The translations under genes were made by a program, and so were the position numbers. The notes under the pieces are model-generated. The model searched no databases. It saw nothing but the letters and a program-made list of their open reading frames with translations, and was not told the origin of the DNA. Of a DNA stretch of 64,000 nucleotides, positions 8,326-16,507 are shown piece after piece. Position 1 is the stretch's first letter, and each line of letters begins with the position of its first letter. The DNA comes from JBCCMA01 sp045107005 (GTDB lineage: Bacteria; Pseudomonadota; Gammaproteobacteria; Steroidobacterales; JBCCMA01): positions 1-64,000 of the forward strand of contig JBGCFP010000040.1 in the NCBI GenBank assembly GCA_045107005.1, given 5' to 3'.

Positions 8326-9204
8326 TCAGGATTCAGGGTCTGGTTCGGCAACGACACGATTTTCCAATGCGCCCAGGTGGTCAATCTCCACCCGCACTAC
8401 GTCACCCACTTTCAGATACTGTGACGGTTCCATCGCCGAACCGATGCCCGCCGGCGTGCCGGTCGCCAGCACGTCGCCCGGCTCGAGCGTCATCGCTTGG
8501 GTCAGGTGCGCGATCATTGCCCCCAAATCGTAAATCATGTCTCCCGTGTTGGCATCCTGTCGCCGCTCGCCGTTGACGTAGCAGCGTACGTTGAGATCTT
8601 GCGGATCCGGGATTTCGTCCAACGTGACCAGTGCCGGTCCCAACGGTCCGTGAGTGTCAAACGACTTGCCCAAAGTCCAGGTTTGCGCTCGCATCTGCCA
8701 GTCGCGCACGCTGACGTCATTAGCCACCGTCAGGCCAGCGATCACACCGTGCGCCTCTTCGGCTTTGACGTGTCGACAGCGCTTGCCAATGACCACCGCC
8801 AGTTCCGCCTCGTAGTCGAGCTTGTCCGACACCAGAGGCATGTGCACATCGCCATGCGGCCCGTTCATGCACGTCGTTTGTTTGTTGAACCACACCTGAT
8901 GCTTCGGGATGCGTACGCCTTTGCGCTCCGCCTCCTCTGCGTGTTTGCGATAGTTCAGACCCATCGCCAGGTATTTACCCGGCCGGGGCACCGGTGACAA
9001 CAACGCCAGATCGGCCAATCGCAGCATCGCGTTATGCGTCGTCGCCAGTCCGCGCGCGCGCTCCATTGCCGCCTCACCGCCGCGCAACAGATCCAGCATC
9101 GTCGGATACTCGCCGTCGGTCAGCGCCGACAAATCCACCACTCGATCGTCCACCATGGCACCGAGCCGCTCGCGCCCGTCTTTTAGAAAACTGATCAGAC
9201 GCAT
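8326..9204 (-). CDS. Fumarylacetoacetate-hydrolase family protein
   Basis: A metal-dependent hydrolase of the FAH fold, 292 residues, started at MRLISFLKDGRER. Visible are the N-terminal FAH_N-like part, LAMGLNYRKHAEEAERKGV, the substrate loop KQTTCMNGPHGDV, and the metal-binding DYEAELAVVIGKRCRHV followed by GLTVANDVSVRDWQ. The later GPALVTLDEI and LATGTPAGIGSAM complete the family signature. It probably cleaves a C-C bond in a 2,4-diketo acid in the cytosol. It shares an operon with the SDR downstream. True fumarylacetoacetase (about 420 residues) is excluded by length. Confidence 0.9.
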   Translation of the reverse strand: MRLISFLKDGRERLGAMVDDRVVDLSALTDGEYPTMLDLLRGGEAAMERARGLATTHNAMLRLADLALLSPVPRPGKYLAMGLNYRKHAEEAERKGVRIPKHQVWFNKQTTCMNGPHGDVHMPLVSDKLDYEAELAVVIGKRCRHVKAEEAHGVIAGLTVANDVSVRDWQMRAQTWTLGKSFDTHGPLGPALVTLDEIPDPQDLNVRCYVNGERRQDANTGDMIYDLGAMIAHLTQAMTLEPGDVLATGTPAGIGSAMEPSQYLKVGDVVRVEIDHLGALENRVVAEPDPES

Positions 9205-9240
9205 TGCGCCCTCCACTCCCACTGTCTCATTAGCCTGAAC

Positions 9241-9246
9241 TATACT
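9241..9246 (+). promoter_or_regulatory. Probable sigma-70 -10 box for the DUF2461 gene
   Basis: TATACT matches the -10 consensus at five of six bases. It lies 25 bases before the start codon, followed by the strong ribosome site GGGAGG (9261-9266), giving a leader of roughly 20 bases. No good -35 box is seen at 16-18 bases upstream, so the call rests on the -10 and its position in a divergent gap. Confidence 0.4.
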
Positions 9247-9271
9247 GTCTCAAAACCACTGGGAGGAAAAA

Positions 9272-9961
9272 ATGGCAGCGTTTGAAGGATTCAAGCCGTC
9301 GCTGGTCACGTTCTTGCGCACGCTGCACAAAAACAACAATCGCGAATGGTTTGCCGATAACAAGGATCGCTATGAAGCCCTCGTGCGCGAACCCGCGCTG
9401 GACTTCATCTCCGCCATGGGACAGCCCTTGGCCGATATCACCCCCTATTTTGTCGCAATCCCCAAAAAAACCGGCGGATCCATGATGCGCCCGTATCGTG
9501 ACACTCGTTTTTCCAAGGACAAAACGCCCTACAAGACCAACGTTGGCATCCAGTTTCGCTATGAGTTTGGCAAAGACGTACACGCACCCAGCTACTACGT
9601 GCACATTGACCCCAAAGACGTCTTTGTCGGTGCCGGCATCTGGCACCCCGACAGCAAACCGTTGCGCGCCATCCGCGACGCCATCGTCGAAGAACCCAAA
9701 GTGTGGCGCGCCGCGCGCGACAATCGGGCGTTTCGCCGAAACTTCGAACTCAGCGGATCGCAGTTAAAAACCGCGCCCCGCGGCTTCGACAAAGAGCATC
9801 CCTATCTCGACGATCTACGCCGCAAGGATTTCATCGCGGTGGCGGAACTCAAGCACAAAGACCTCTACAGCCCCACGGTCGTGCGCGACATCAGCAAGCT
9901 GTTCAAATCGGCGTCGCCGATGATGCGTTTTTTATGCAAGGCCGTCGGCGCGCGCTTCTAG
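9272..9961 (+). CDS. DUF2461 family protein
   Basis: A 229-residue protein whose opening FEGFKPSLVTFLRTLHKNNN followed by REWFADNKDRYE is characteristic of the DUF2461 (TIGR02453) family. Further family stretches are PYRDTRFSKDKTPYKTNVG, YYVHIDPKDVFVGAGIWHPD and the acidic/basic tail. No biochemical role is established for this family as far as I know. It is preceded by GGGAGG six bases before the ATG, suggesting efficient translation. It stands alone, divergent from the FAH gene and convergent with the FAD oxidase; the palindrome at 10063-10150 lies between it and that oxidase. Confidence 0.88.
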   Translation: MAAFEGFKPSLVTFLRTLHKNNNREWFADNKDRYEALVREPALDFISAMGQPLADITPYFVAIPKKTGGSMMRPYRDTRFSKDKTPYKTNVGIQFRYEFGKDVHAPSYYVHIDPKDVFVGAGIWHPDSKPLRAIRDAIVEEPKVWRAARDNRAFRRNFELSGSQLKTAPRGFDKEHPYLDDLRRKDFIAVAELKHKDLYSPTVVRDISKLFKSASPMMRFLCKAVGARF

Positions 9962-10062
9962 TCACCGCAGAGCAAAAACAAATTCACCCCAAGTACCAGG
10001 AAAACGAGCCAATACACCTCGGCGCGAACCGCCAACCGAGCACAAAATGAACACGCGATGTA

Positions 10063-10150
10063 GAGGTCAGCGGTCGCCAAAGCCGTTTGGGGAAATTCCG
10101 CGGACCGCTTGGGAGCCATTCCCCAAACGGCTTTGGCGACCGCTGACCTC
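10063..10150. repeat. 88-bp palindromic element, copy 1 (32-base perfect arms, conserved loop)
   Basis: Left arm 10063-10094 and right arm 10119-10150 are exact reverse complements over 32 bases. The 24-base loop (10095-10118), read on the minus strand, is TGGCTCCC-AA-GCGGTCCGC-GGAAT. That loop core recurs in the element at 31499-31585, which is in the opposite orientation. GCGG-T-CCGC can form its own small hairpin, and TCCC can pair with the GGGA that ends the arm. No T-run follows on either strand, so it is not a classical intrinsic terminator, though it sits between convergent genes. No target duplication is seen at its ends. Confidence 0.9.
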
Positions 10151-10171
10151 GGCCCGATTCAAGAACCCAAA

Positions 10172-12634
10172 TCAATAATCGAACACATGCTCAAGCTCAA
10201 CAGAAGAACCATCTACCTCAACCAAAAGCTCACGCAGATCCGCAACACTGACCTCCCAAACAACCCGCGATGTCGACGCATCCGACACCAGCGGCGAGCG
10301 AAACAATTCACTCCCCGGCAGCGCTCTCAGAGCCGCGCTTTGCTGCGTCAATAGCGACACAACGATTTTCTGATTGCCTGAGATGTCTTCAATTTCATAG
10401 CCGGCCCGCAGCAGCACAGGCAGCGTGTCCGTGAACGGCCCCCAGCGAGGAATGGACAAAATCTGTAGTTCGTCGCGCTCGTGTTCTACGGTAGCCGGTG
10501 ACACAGGCACCGTCAGCGGCTCCGGTGGCCGAGCCGTCAGATAGATCACCGAAGACTGTTCGCCATAGGTTGATTTCGATGCCGCGCCGATGAGTTTCGC
10601 GTAGAGATGTTTTGCGCCAAATTCAAGCGTAAAAAACAGCTTGCGTTCCAGACCCCGGATGAACTGATCACCGAAGAAATCCGTCTCACGCCAGATTTTC
10701 CCAACCCAGTGGGCAAAATCAAATTCGTACCAGGCTTCCGCAAAAATCAGATCGCTGTACGCGCGATGGGCGCGGGCGATCAGCTCGTCTTCCGGGGTAT
10801 CTTTACCCGCCGCGACCCAGCGGGTCAGGCGACCCACCGTTGCCTCGTAGGCGCCTTTGAGCAGGAACTCCGCCGTCGTGCTGATTCCAATCACGCGCAG
10901 CATCGTGATGTACTCACCGTTGTGCGGGTAACTGTACGACCGGGAAATTTCGCGCACCCGATCATACTGCGTCCAGTATTCGTCAATGCTGGCGAAGAAA
11001 CCAAACGCGTTCGGATCGTTGCCCGCCTCGAGAAACTGCGCGTACTCCAACGGGTTAAACACCAGATACCATTCGGGCACCGTCAGATAGCTTTGCTCCT
11101 CACCGCGCCAATAGTCGTTGAGCAGGGCCTTGTCAGCTTGGAGTGGCGAGCGATTCGCCGCATTGTGCTGCTGCCAAAGGCTGTTGCGCAGTCGATTTTG
11201 CGGATCGACCCGTGCTTTCACTGCAAAGTACTCATCGGCCCGCGGATAGGCACGGTCAAACTGCTGCGCAGTGGCGTGAACCTGATAGGGCAAATAGTAG
11301 GTACCACCGACCTCGATCACCGCGTCGATCATCTCCCGACTCCAGGTACCGACGTTGGACTGCGCGTCGCGATCCGTGCGCTGACGGTAGTAGACCACCA
11401 GCGCAAACACCTCTTCCGGTGCCCACGACAAAAAGGTGTTTTCATCCGGCAGCGCGTGGCGAATCGACACGTTCAGAATATTCGCGTCATGGCGCTGGAA
11501 AATCTCGCGCATGGTGGTGACAAACGGCTTAAGATTTCCCACCGGGACAAAATACTCGCGCAACACGTAAGTGTGTTTCGCACGACTCCTGGGCTCAATT
11601 TCCGCTACGTCGTAACTGGCTTCCCAGTTTCGCCATGCGACCAGGTCTTTGCGATAGACCAGAGGGTCGATGATGTTCTTGCGCACCGACAATCCCATCG
11701 GCCATCCGGCAACAAACGCCGCAGCGCGCGGTTGCCACACGTAGTCGGCGTCCGCCGGTCGCAACCGATCCGCTACCGTGACCGCCTTTTGCGTTGCGTA
11801 CCAACTGACGTCCAGAACCTCGTCGTAGTCGGGTGGATAAAGATCGGCGTTGTGAAAAACGACCTTGTCGTTATCGCGAACGTTGTCAGCGAAGTGCGCC
11901 GGGTAGTCCGAAAAGGGCATGGACGTGGCGACGCGCTCAACGCGCACGTTGTCATCCAGACGCAGCGTTGCTTCGACGATGACGCCGATCCCACCGTAGC
12001 CACCAACCGCCGCGTTGAACAGCTCTTGATTGGTATCAGGTGTCGCGCGCACGCGGCTGCCGTCGGCCAGCACCAGAACCATCGATTCGAGCGAGCGCAC
12101 CAGCGGCCCTTCCCCGATGTATCGACCGTGCACGTTGACGCTGATCGACCCACCGACGGTGAAATTCGCGTAAGTCTGCATGATGCGAATCGACAGGTTC
12201 TCCGGATCGATGGCCTCCTGCAGCGCGCGCCACGTGATGCCGGCTTGCACCGTAACGCGCCGATTCTCTGCATCCAGCGACAGCACGTCAGCCAGCGAAC
12301 GCATGTCCAGGTGCAGACTGTCCGGGTACGCCGTCTGGCCACCCTGGCTGTACCGGCCGCCGCCGATGGAAATCGGTCCGCTGCTCGAGCGAATCGCGCG
12401 CACAACTTCATCCACCGAACCGGGCCGCACAACGGTGGCCACGTGAATCGGGTTTAACTGGGTAACGTCATTGACCAGCGTGTCGGGGCGCGGGTGATGA
12501 AACGTCGGGTCGCCGCTGAGCAGCACCACAACCGTCGTCGCGATCGCGAGCGCACCGAAGCCCCACAGCGACAGCTTGAGGAGGCTAAAAAAACCTCGGC
12601 TCAGCATCGACAGCGTGCGCAGGATCATCGCCAT
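10172..12634 (-). CDS. Membrane-anchored FAD-dependent oxidase with large C-terminal domain of unknown function
   Basis: 820 residues. The start is taken at ATG 12634, which has AGGA eight bases upstream; ATG 12655 has no ribosome site. An N-terminal hydrophobic anchor (residues 16-40) precedes a PCMH-type FAD domain: VVRPGSVDEVVRAI, ISIGGGRYSQGGQTAY, NFTVGGSISVNVHGRY (flavin-binding region) and GGYGGIGVIVEATLRL. This resembles aldonolactone oxidases. From about residue 500 on (RGEEQSYLTVPEWYLVFNPL onward) about 320 residues follow that I cannot assign to any oxidase domain; they may be a fused second protein. The C-terminal part carries no obvious redox motif. It is divergently arranged, 50 bases from a Tat-signal methyltransferase-like gene, which suggests a functional pair. 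Confidence 0.8.
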   Translation of the reverse strand: MAMILRTLSMLSRGFFSLLKLSLWGFGALAIATTVVVLLSGDPTFHHPRPDTLVNDVTQLNPIHVATVVRPGSVDEVVRAIRSSSGPISIGGGRYSQGGQTAYPDSLHLDMRSLADVLSLDAENRRVTVQAGITWRALQEAIDPENLSIRIMQTYANFTVGGSISVNVHGRYIGEGPLVRSLESMVLVLADGSRVRATPDTNQELFNAAVGGYGGIGVIVEATLRLDDNVRVERVATSMPFSDYPAHFADNVRDNDKVVFHNADLYPPDYDEVLDVSWYATQKAVTVADRLRPADADYVWQPRAAAFVAGWPMGLSVRKNIIDPLVYRKDLVAWRNWEASYDVAEIEPRSRAKHTYVLREYFVPVGNLKPFVTTMREIFQRHDANILNVSIRHALPDENTFLSWAPEEVFALVVYYRQRTDRDAQSNVGTWSREMIDAVIEVGGTYYLPYQVHATAQQFDRAYPRADEYFAVKARVDPQNRLRNSLWQQHNAANRSPLQADKALLNDYWRGEEQSYLTVPEWYLVFNPLEYAQFLEAGNDPNAFGFFASIDEYWTQYDRVREISRSYSYPHNGEYITMLRVIGISTTAEFLLKGAYEATVGRLTRWVAAGKDTPEDELIARAHRAYSDLIFAEAWYEFDFAHWVGKIWRETDFFGDQFIRGLERKLFFTLEFGAKHLYAKLIGAASKSTYGEQSSVIYLTARPPEPLTVPVSPATVEHERDELQILSIPRWGPFTDTLPVLLRAGYEIEDISGNQKIVVSLLTQQSAALRALPGSELFRSPLVSDASTSRVVWEVSVADLRELLVEVDGSSVELEHVFDY

Positions 12635-12684
12635 GGTCTTGTTCCTGTAGTACATTTTGGCAATTGAAAGCTTAAAGAATTGCG

Positions 12685-13626
12685 ATGGACTTATCCAGAC
12701 GACAACTCCTGCGCGGCGCGGCTCTGGCTGGCGCGTTCCTCGGGCTGGCCGGACGTCAGAGTCTGGCCCAGGCGGATCCGGGCAATTTTCGCTATGTCTA
12801 CGGCAACGAACCGCTGCGCGCCGAATTTCGCGACTTCCTGGTCAACGTGTTTCATTTGTACCCGGAAGACGAACTTCACGCGCTGATTGAAGAGCTCGCC
12901 AACGATCACCTGATCGACGAAGATATCTACCGCGCACTGCAGAACAGGATTGGCGCCATTACACCGTTTTTGAGCGCGCTGACGTATTCGCTGCCCGCAC
13001 TGCGCCAGCAGAAACGCGAAATGGCCAAGCAAACCGTGAGTCTGCTGGCGGGCGCCGACAAGCTGGACGGCTATCTTGAAATCGGTTCACACGGGCGCTA
13101 CGTCGACGCGTTGGAAGAGCGCTTATCGATCCGCGGCGAACGTTTTTTCTGCGGCCCACTGGCACCGACGTATTCCTTCACGGACATCGTGGATCGAGGG
13201 CAGCTGCCCAAAGCCGGGCCGTTTATTCCGCTGAACGACTATGCGACCGATCTTAACGGCGTGATTCCGTCCGGCTCGATCGATCTGGTGACGGTGTACA
13301 TCGGATTTCATCACTGCCCGGTCGATCTGCGCGCGTCGTTCCTTGGTCAAATTCGACAGACCATGAGCGACAGAGGCGTTCTCATTGTGCGGGATCACGA
13401 CGCGCACAACGAAACCATGTGGCGCAAAGTCGCACTGGCGCACGATGTGTTCAACATGGGCACGGCCGAAACCTGGGAATTCAACGACAACGAGCGACGG
13501 TTGTTTTATCCCCTGACAACGCTCCATCAAATGTTGACCGAAGCCGGATTCAAAACCGACGGGCGCCGACTTCTGCAGCAGGGCGACCCCACGCTAAACA
13601 CGTTGATGCTCTATACGAAAGCCTGA
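12685..13626 (+). CDS. Tat-signal, methyltransferase-like protein
   Basis: 313 residues. The N-terminus MDLSRRQLLRGAALAGAFLG is a textbook twin-arginine signal (RR at 5-6, hydrophobic stretch, AQA cleavage near 30). The body looks like a class I SAM-methyltransferase fold: a motif-I-like LEIGSHGRYVDAL near residue 132, a motif-IV-like SIDLVTVYIGFHHCP near 205, and GVLIVRDHDAHN after it. The glycine loop (EIGSHGRY) departs from the usual ExGxGxG. SAM is not expected in the periplasm, so the enzyme may have lost methyl transfer, or may bind another ligand. It pairs divergently with the FAD oxidase. No RBS better than a weak purine run precedes the ATG. Confidence 0.78.
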   Translation: MDLSRRQLLRGAALAGAFLGLAGRQSLAQADPGNFRYVYGNEPLRAEFRDFLVNVFHLYPEDELHALIEELANDHLIDEDIYRALQNRIGAITPFLSALTYSLPALRQQKREMAKQTVSLLAGADKLDGYLEIGSHGRYVDALEERLSIRGERFFCGPLAPTYSFTDIVDRGQLPKAGPFIPLNDYATDLNGVIPSGSIDLVTVYIGFHHCPVDLRASFLGQIRQTMSDRGVLIVRDHDAHNETMWRKVALAHDVFNMGTAETWEFNDNERRLFYPLTTLHQMLTEAGFKTDGRRLLQQGDPTLNTLMLYTKA

Positions 13627-13637
13627 CGGCGTTTGCG

Positions 13638-14693
13638 CTAGCGGAAACCACGCAAAATTTTGCGCAAGGTTTCGCCGCCCGGGTTGAGCTGTTCGTAGTC
13701 CATGGTGTTGAGCGGCGTCGAGACGGTGCCGGCCACTTCGTGCATATCGCCCTGATCTTCGTCGATGTGCAGCAGCCCGGTGACAATCTCACCGCGGCTG
13801 ACGTGCTCGCGCACGTGCGAGAAAGCACCGGCGCGCGATGTCGGGTCAAACGTCTGATCGATCTTGCGCAGAACAATTTGGCTACCGTCGTGCAAATCCA
13901 CCGGCATGGCTTCGCCTTCTTCATAGGCCGCGCGAATCGTCTCACGTGGAGAAATAAAATCGGCGCTGACCGCCTGATGATAGAACTCGCGGGTGTAGCT
14001 GTAGCTTTTGGTGCTGCCCTCATGATCATTGAACGTCACGCAGGGACTGATCACATCCACCAGCGCAAAACCACGGTGGCGGATCGCGCCTTTGAGCAAC
14101 GGTACGAGTTGTTCTTTATCGCCGCTGAACGCACGAGCGATGTAAGTGGCGCCCATGGCCAGCGCCGCCAGTACCGGATCGATTGGCGGCTGCTGATTGG
14201 CGTCACCTTTCTTGGCGCGACTGCCAACGTCGGCTGACGCGGAGAATTGCCCTTTGGTCAGCCCGTAGACACCGTTGTTCTCGATCACGTAACACATGTT
14301 CAGATTTCGCCGAATGGCGTGCGCAAACTGCCCCATGCCGATGGACAGCGAATCGCCGTCGCCGGAAACACCCACGTAGGTCAACGTCGGATTGGCCGCG
14401 TTGGCGCCGGTGGTGACAGAAGGCATGCGACCGTGCACCGAATTAAAGCCGTGCGACGCGCTGACAAAATACGCCGGTGTTTTGGACGAACAACCGATGC
14501 CAGACATTTTGGCCAAGCGGTGTGGCTCTATGTCCAGTTCGAACACCGCCTGGATCAGGCTGCGGGTAATCGAATCGTGGCCACAACCGGCGCACAGCGT
14601 CGACACCGTGCCTTCGTAATCCCGGGTCGACAGTCCAAGGGCGTTGCGCGGCGCTTTCGGATGCGCCACTTTGGGCTTGGCGATGTAACTCAT
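13638..14693 (-). CDS. korB: 2-oxoacid:ferredoxin oxidoreductase, beta subunit
   Basis: The thiamine-diphosphate subunit of a 2-oxoglutarate-type ferredoxin oxidoreductase, 351 residues. CAGCGHDSI near residue 34, the TPP/Mg site GVSGDGDSLSIG near 108 with downstream IENNGVYGLTKGQ, and SPCVTFNDHEGSTKSYSY are diagnostic. It forms a complex with the alpha subunit encoded directly upstream; ATG and the preceding TGA overlap in ATGA (14690-14693). The complex would decarboxylate a 2-oxoacid to acyl-CoA and reduce ferredoxin. 2-oxoglutarate is the most likely substrate by resemblance to KorB proteins, but this is inferred. Confidence 0.9.
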   Translation of the reverse strand: MSYIAKPKVAHPKAPRNALGLSTRDYEGTVSTLCAGCGHDSITRSLIQAVFELDIEPHRLAKMSGIGCSSKTPAYFVSASHGFNSVHGRMPSVTTGANAANPTLTYVGVSGDGDSLSIGMGQFAHAIRRNLNMCYVIENNGVYGLTKGQFSASADVGSRAKKGDANQQPPIDPVLAALAMGATYIARAFSGDKEQLVPLLKGAIRHRGFALVDVISPCVTFNDHEGSTKSYSYTREFYHQAVSADFISPRETIRAAYEEGEAMPVDLHDGSQIVLRKIDQTFDPTSRAGAFSHVREHVSRGEIVTGLLHIDEDQGDMHEVAGTVSTPLNTMDYEQLNPGGETLRKILRGFR

Positions 14694-16507
14694 GCAGAAG
14701 TCCTGACGTCGGCATCCGACGCTTGAAGGTGAGTGCGCACGGCGTCGGTGACGCGGCAGGCATCCAGCGGCATGCCGTCGTAGAACAGCGTCGCAACGAG
14801 TTTTGACTGCGCGATGCCGGCCTCGAGAATGAGCAACGAGCGCAGCTGCGCGTCGCGGTTTTGTTCGACGACAAACACGCGCTCGTGACGCGCGATAAAC
14901 TGGATGACATCGTCACCGAATGGAAAACCGCGCACGCGGCAATAGTTCACCGGCAGACCCTGAGCGGCAAGTCGCTCAAGCGCTTCGAGGACCGCGCCTT
15001 CGCAACCACCTACGGTCAGAATCGCCATGTCGTTCGCATCGCTCTCACGCACGTCCGCCTCTGGCACGAGCGATCGCGCGGTGTCCCATTTCACCAGCAA
15101 GCGATCGATGACGTCCTGATACTCCGCCGAATCTTCGGTGTAACCACCAAATCGATTGTGACCGGAACCGCGCGTAAAATACGCGCCCTTCGGATGCACA
15201 CCGGGCAAGGTTCGCGCGGCGATGCCGTCGCCGTCGGTGTCCAGATAGCGGTAAAACGCCTCCATCTTTTCGAGCTGCTCGGCATCGAGCACTTTGCCTC
15301 GATCCGGGACGTAGCTGTCGTCCCATTCGAACTCCGGACACATCCAATCGTTCATGCCGATGTCCAGATCCGACAACACCAGCACGGGGGTTTGCAAACG
15401 CTCGGCCAGATCGAACGCAATCGGCGCGAAGTAAAAACACTCTTCCGGGTTGGCCGGGAACAACACCACGTGTTTGGTATCCCCGTGCGACGCGTAGGCC
15501 GCGCTGAGCATGTCGCACTGCTGTGTGCGCGTCGGCATACCGGTGGACGGGCCGGTGCGCTGCACGTCGAAAATCACGGCGGGAATCTCGGCGTAGTACG
15601 CCAACCCAATGAACTCGCCCATCAACGACAAGCCCGGCCCACTGGTCGGCGTGAACGCCCGAGCACCGTTCCAGTTGGCGCCAAGCACCATGCCAATCGC
15701 GGCGAGTTCATCTTCGGCCTGTACGATGCAGAATTTCTTGCGTCCCGTCTCCGGGTCGATGCGAGTTTGATTGCAAAATCGCGTAAACGCATCCATCAAC
15801 GACGTCGACGGTGTGATGGGATACCACGCGCCGACGGTGGCGCCCGCGTAAACACACCCCAGTCCCGCCGCGGTGTTGCCGTCAATCATGATGTGACCGG
15901 CAGTCTTGTTGAGACGCTTCACGCGTTGAGGTAACGGGCATTCAAAGTTTGTTAATGCGTACTGACGCCCCAGTTCGATGGCCTTAAGGTTCGCGTCAAC
16001 CAGCTGGGGCTTCTTCGCAAACGTCTCGCGCAACAGCTCTGTCACTACGTCCAGTTCAATATCCAGCAGCGCAGTGAGCACGCCCACATAGGCGATGTTC
16101 TTCATCAGCACGCGAGCCCGTGCGCCGTCGAACGCTTCGTTGCACATGCGTGCCAAGGGCACACCGAACACGTGAATGTCCTCGCGATCGAGCAGCTTGG
16201 CGCGCGGCCATGTGGCATCGTAGATCAAATAGCCACCGGACCGAATGTCGACCATGTCGCGCTGATAGGTCTGCGCGTTCATCGCGACCATGATGTCGAC
16301 AGCGCTGGCCCGGGCGCGGTGACCGTCACCGGTCACACGAATTTCGTACCACGTGGGCAAGCCCTGAATGTTGGACGGAAAGTAATTTTTGCCGACGACC
16401 GGTATGCCCATGCGAAAGAACGCCTTGAGCAGTAAGCCATTGGCACTGGCCGAACCAGTGCCGTTGACCGTCGCAATCTTGACCGTCAGGTCGTTGACAC
16501 CGCTCAT
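14690..16507 (-). CDS. korA: 2-oxoacid:ferredoxin oxidoreductase, fused gamma-alpha subunit
   Basis: 605 residues starting at MSGVNDLTVKIATVNGTGSA; the ATG overlaps the upstream TGA by four bases. Residues 1 to about 190 are the gamma domain (NGTGSASANGLLLKAFFRMG, VAMNAQTYQRDMVDIRSGGY). The alpha/PYR domain follows with GNTAAGLGCVYAGATVGAWY then PITPSTSLMDAF, AEDELAAIGMVLGANWNGAR and TSGPGLSLMGEFIGLAYYAE. The C-terminal part (VGGCEGAVLEALERLAAQG) is the domain that contacts the beta subunit. The gamma-alpha fusion is the normal arrangement of the two-subunit KorAB class. The gene sits between the flavoprotein gene and korB in one operon. Confidence 0.92.
   Translation of the reverse strand: MSGVNDLTVKIATVNGTGSASANGLLLKAFFRMGIPVVGKNYFPSNIQGLPTWYEIRVTGDGHRARASAVDIMVAMNAQTYQRDMVDIRSGGYLIYDATWPRAKLLDREDIHVFGVPLARMCNEAFDGARARVLMKNIAYVGVLTALLDIELDVVTELLRETFAKKPQLVDANLKAIELGRQYALTNFECPLPQRVKRLNKTAGHIMIDGNTAAGLGCVYAGATVGAWYPITPSTSLMDAFTRFCNQTRIDPETGRKKFCIVQAEDELAAIGMVLGANWNGARAFTPTSGPGLSLMGEFIGLAYYAEIPAVIFDVQRTGPSTGMPTRTQQCDMLSAAYASHGDTKHVVLFPANPEECFYFAPIAFDLAERLQTPVLVLSDLDIGMNDWMCPEFEWDDSYVPDRGKVLDAEQLEKMEAFYRYLDTDGDGIAARTLPGVHPKGAYFTRGSGHNRFGGYTEDSAEYQDVIDRLLVKWDTARSLVPEADVRESDANDMAILTVGGCEGAVLEALERLAAQGLPVNYCRVRGFPFGDDVIQFIARHERVFVVEQNRDAQLRSLLILEAGIAQSKLVATLFYDGMPLDACRVTDAVRTHLQASDADVRTSA

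Noticed and set aside
10607..12457. A 616-residue open frame on the plus strand opposite the FAD oxidase.
   Set aside because: Its product is Arg/His-rich with no domain and no ribosome site, while the minus strand gives a coherent oxidase; it is the usual antisense shadow of a GC-rich gene.
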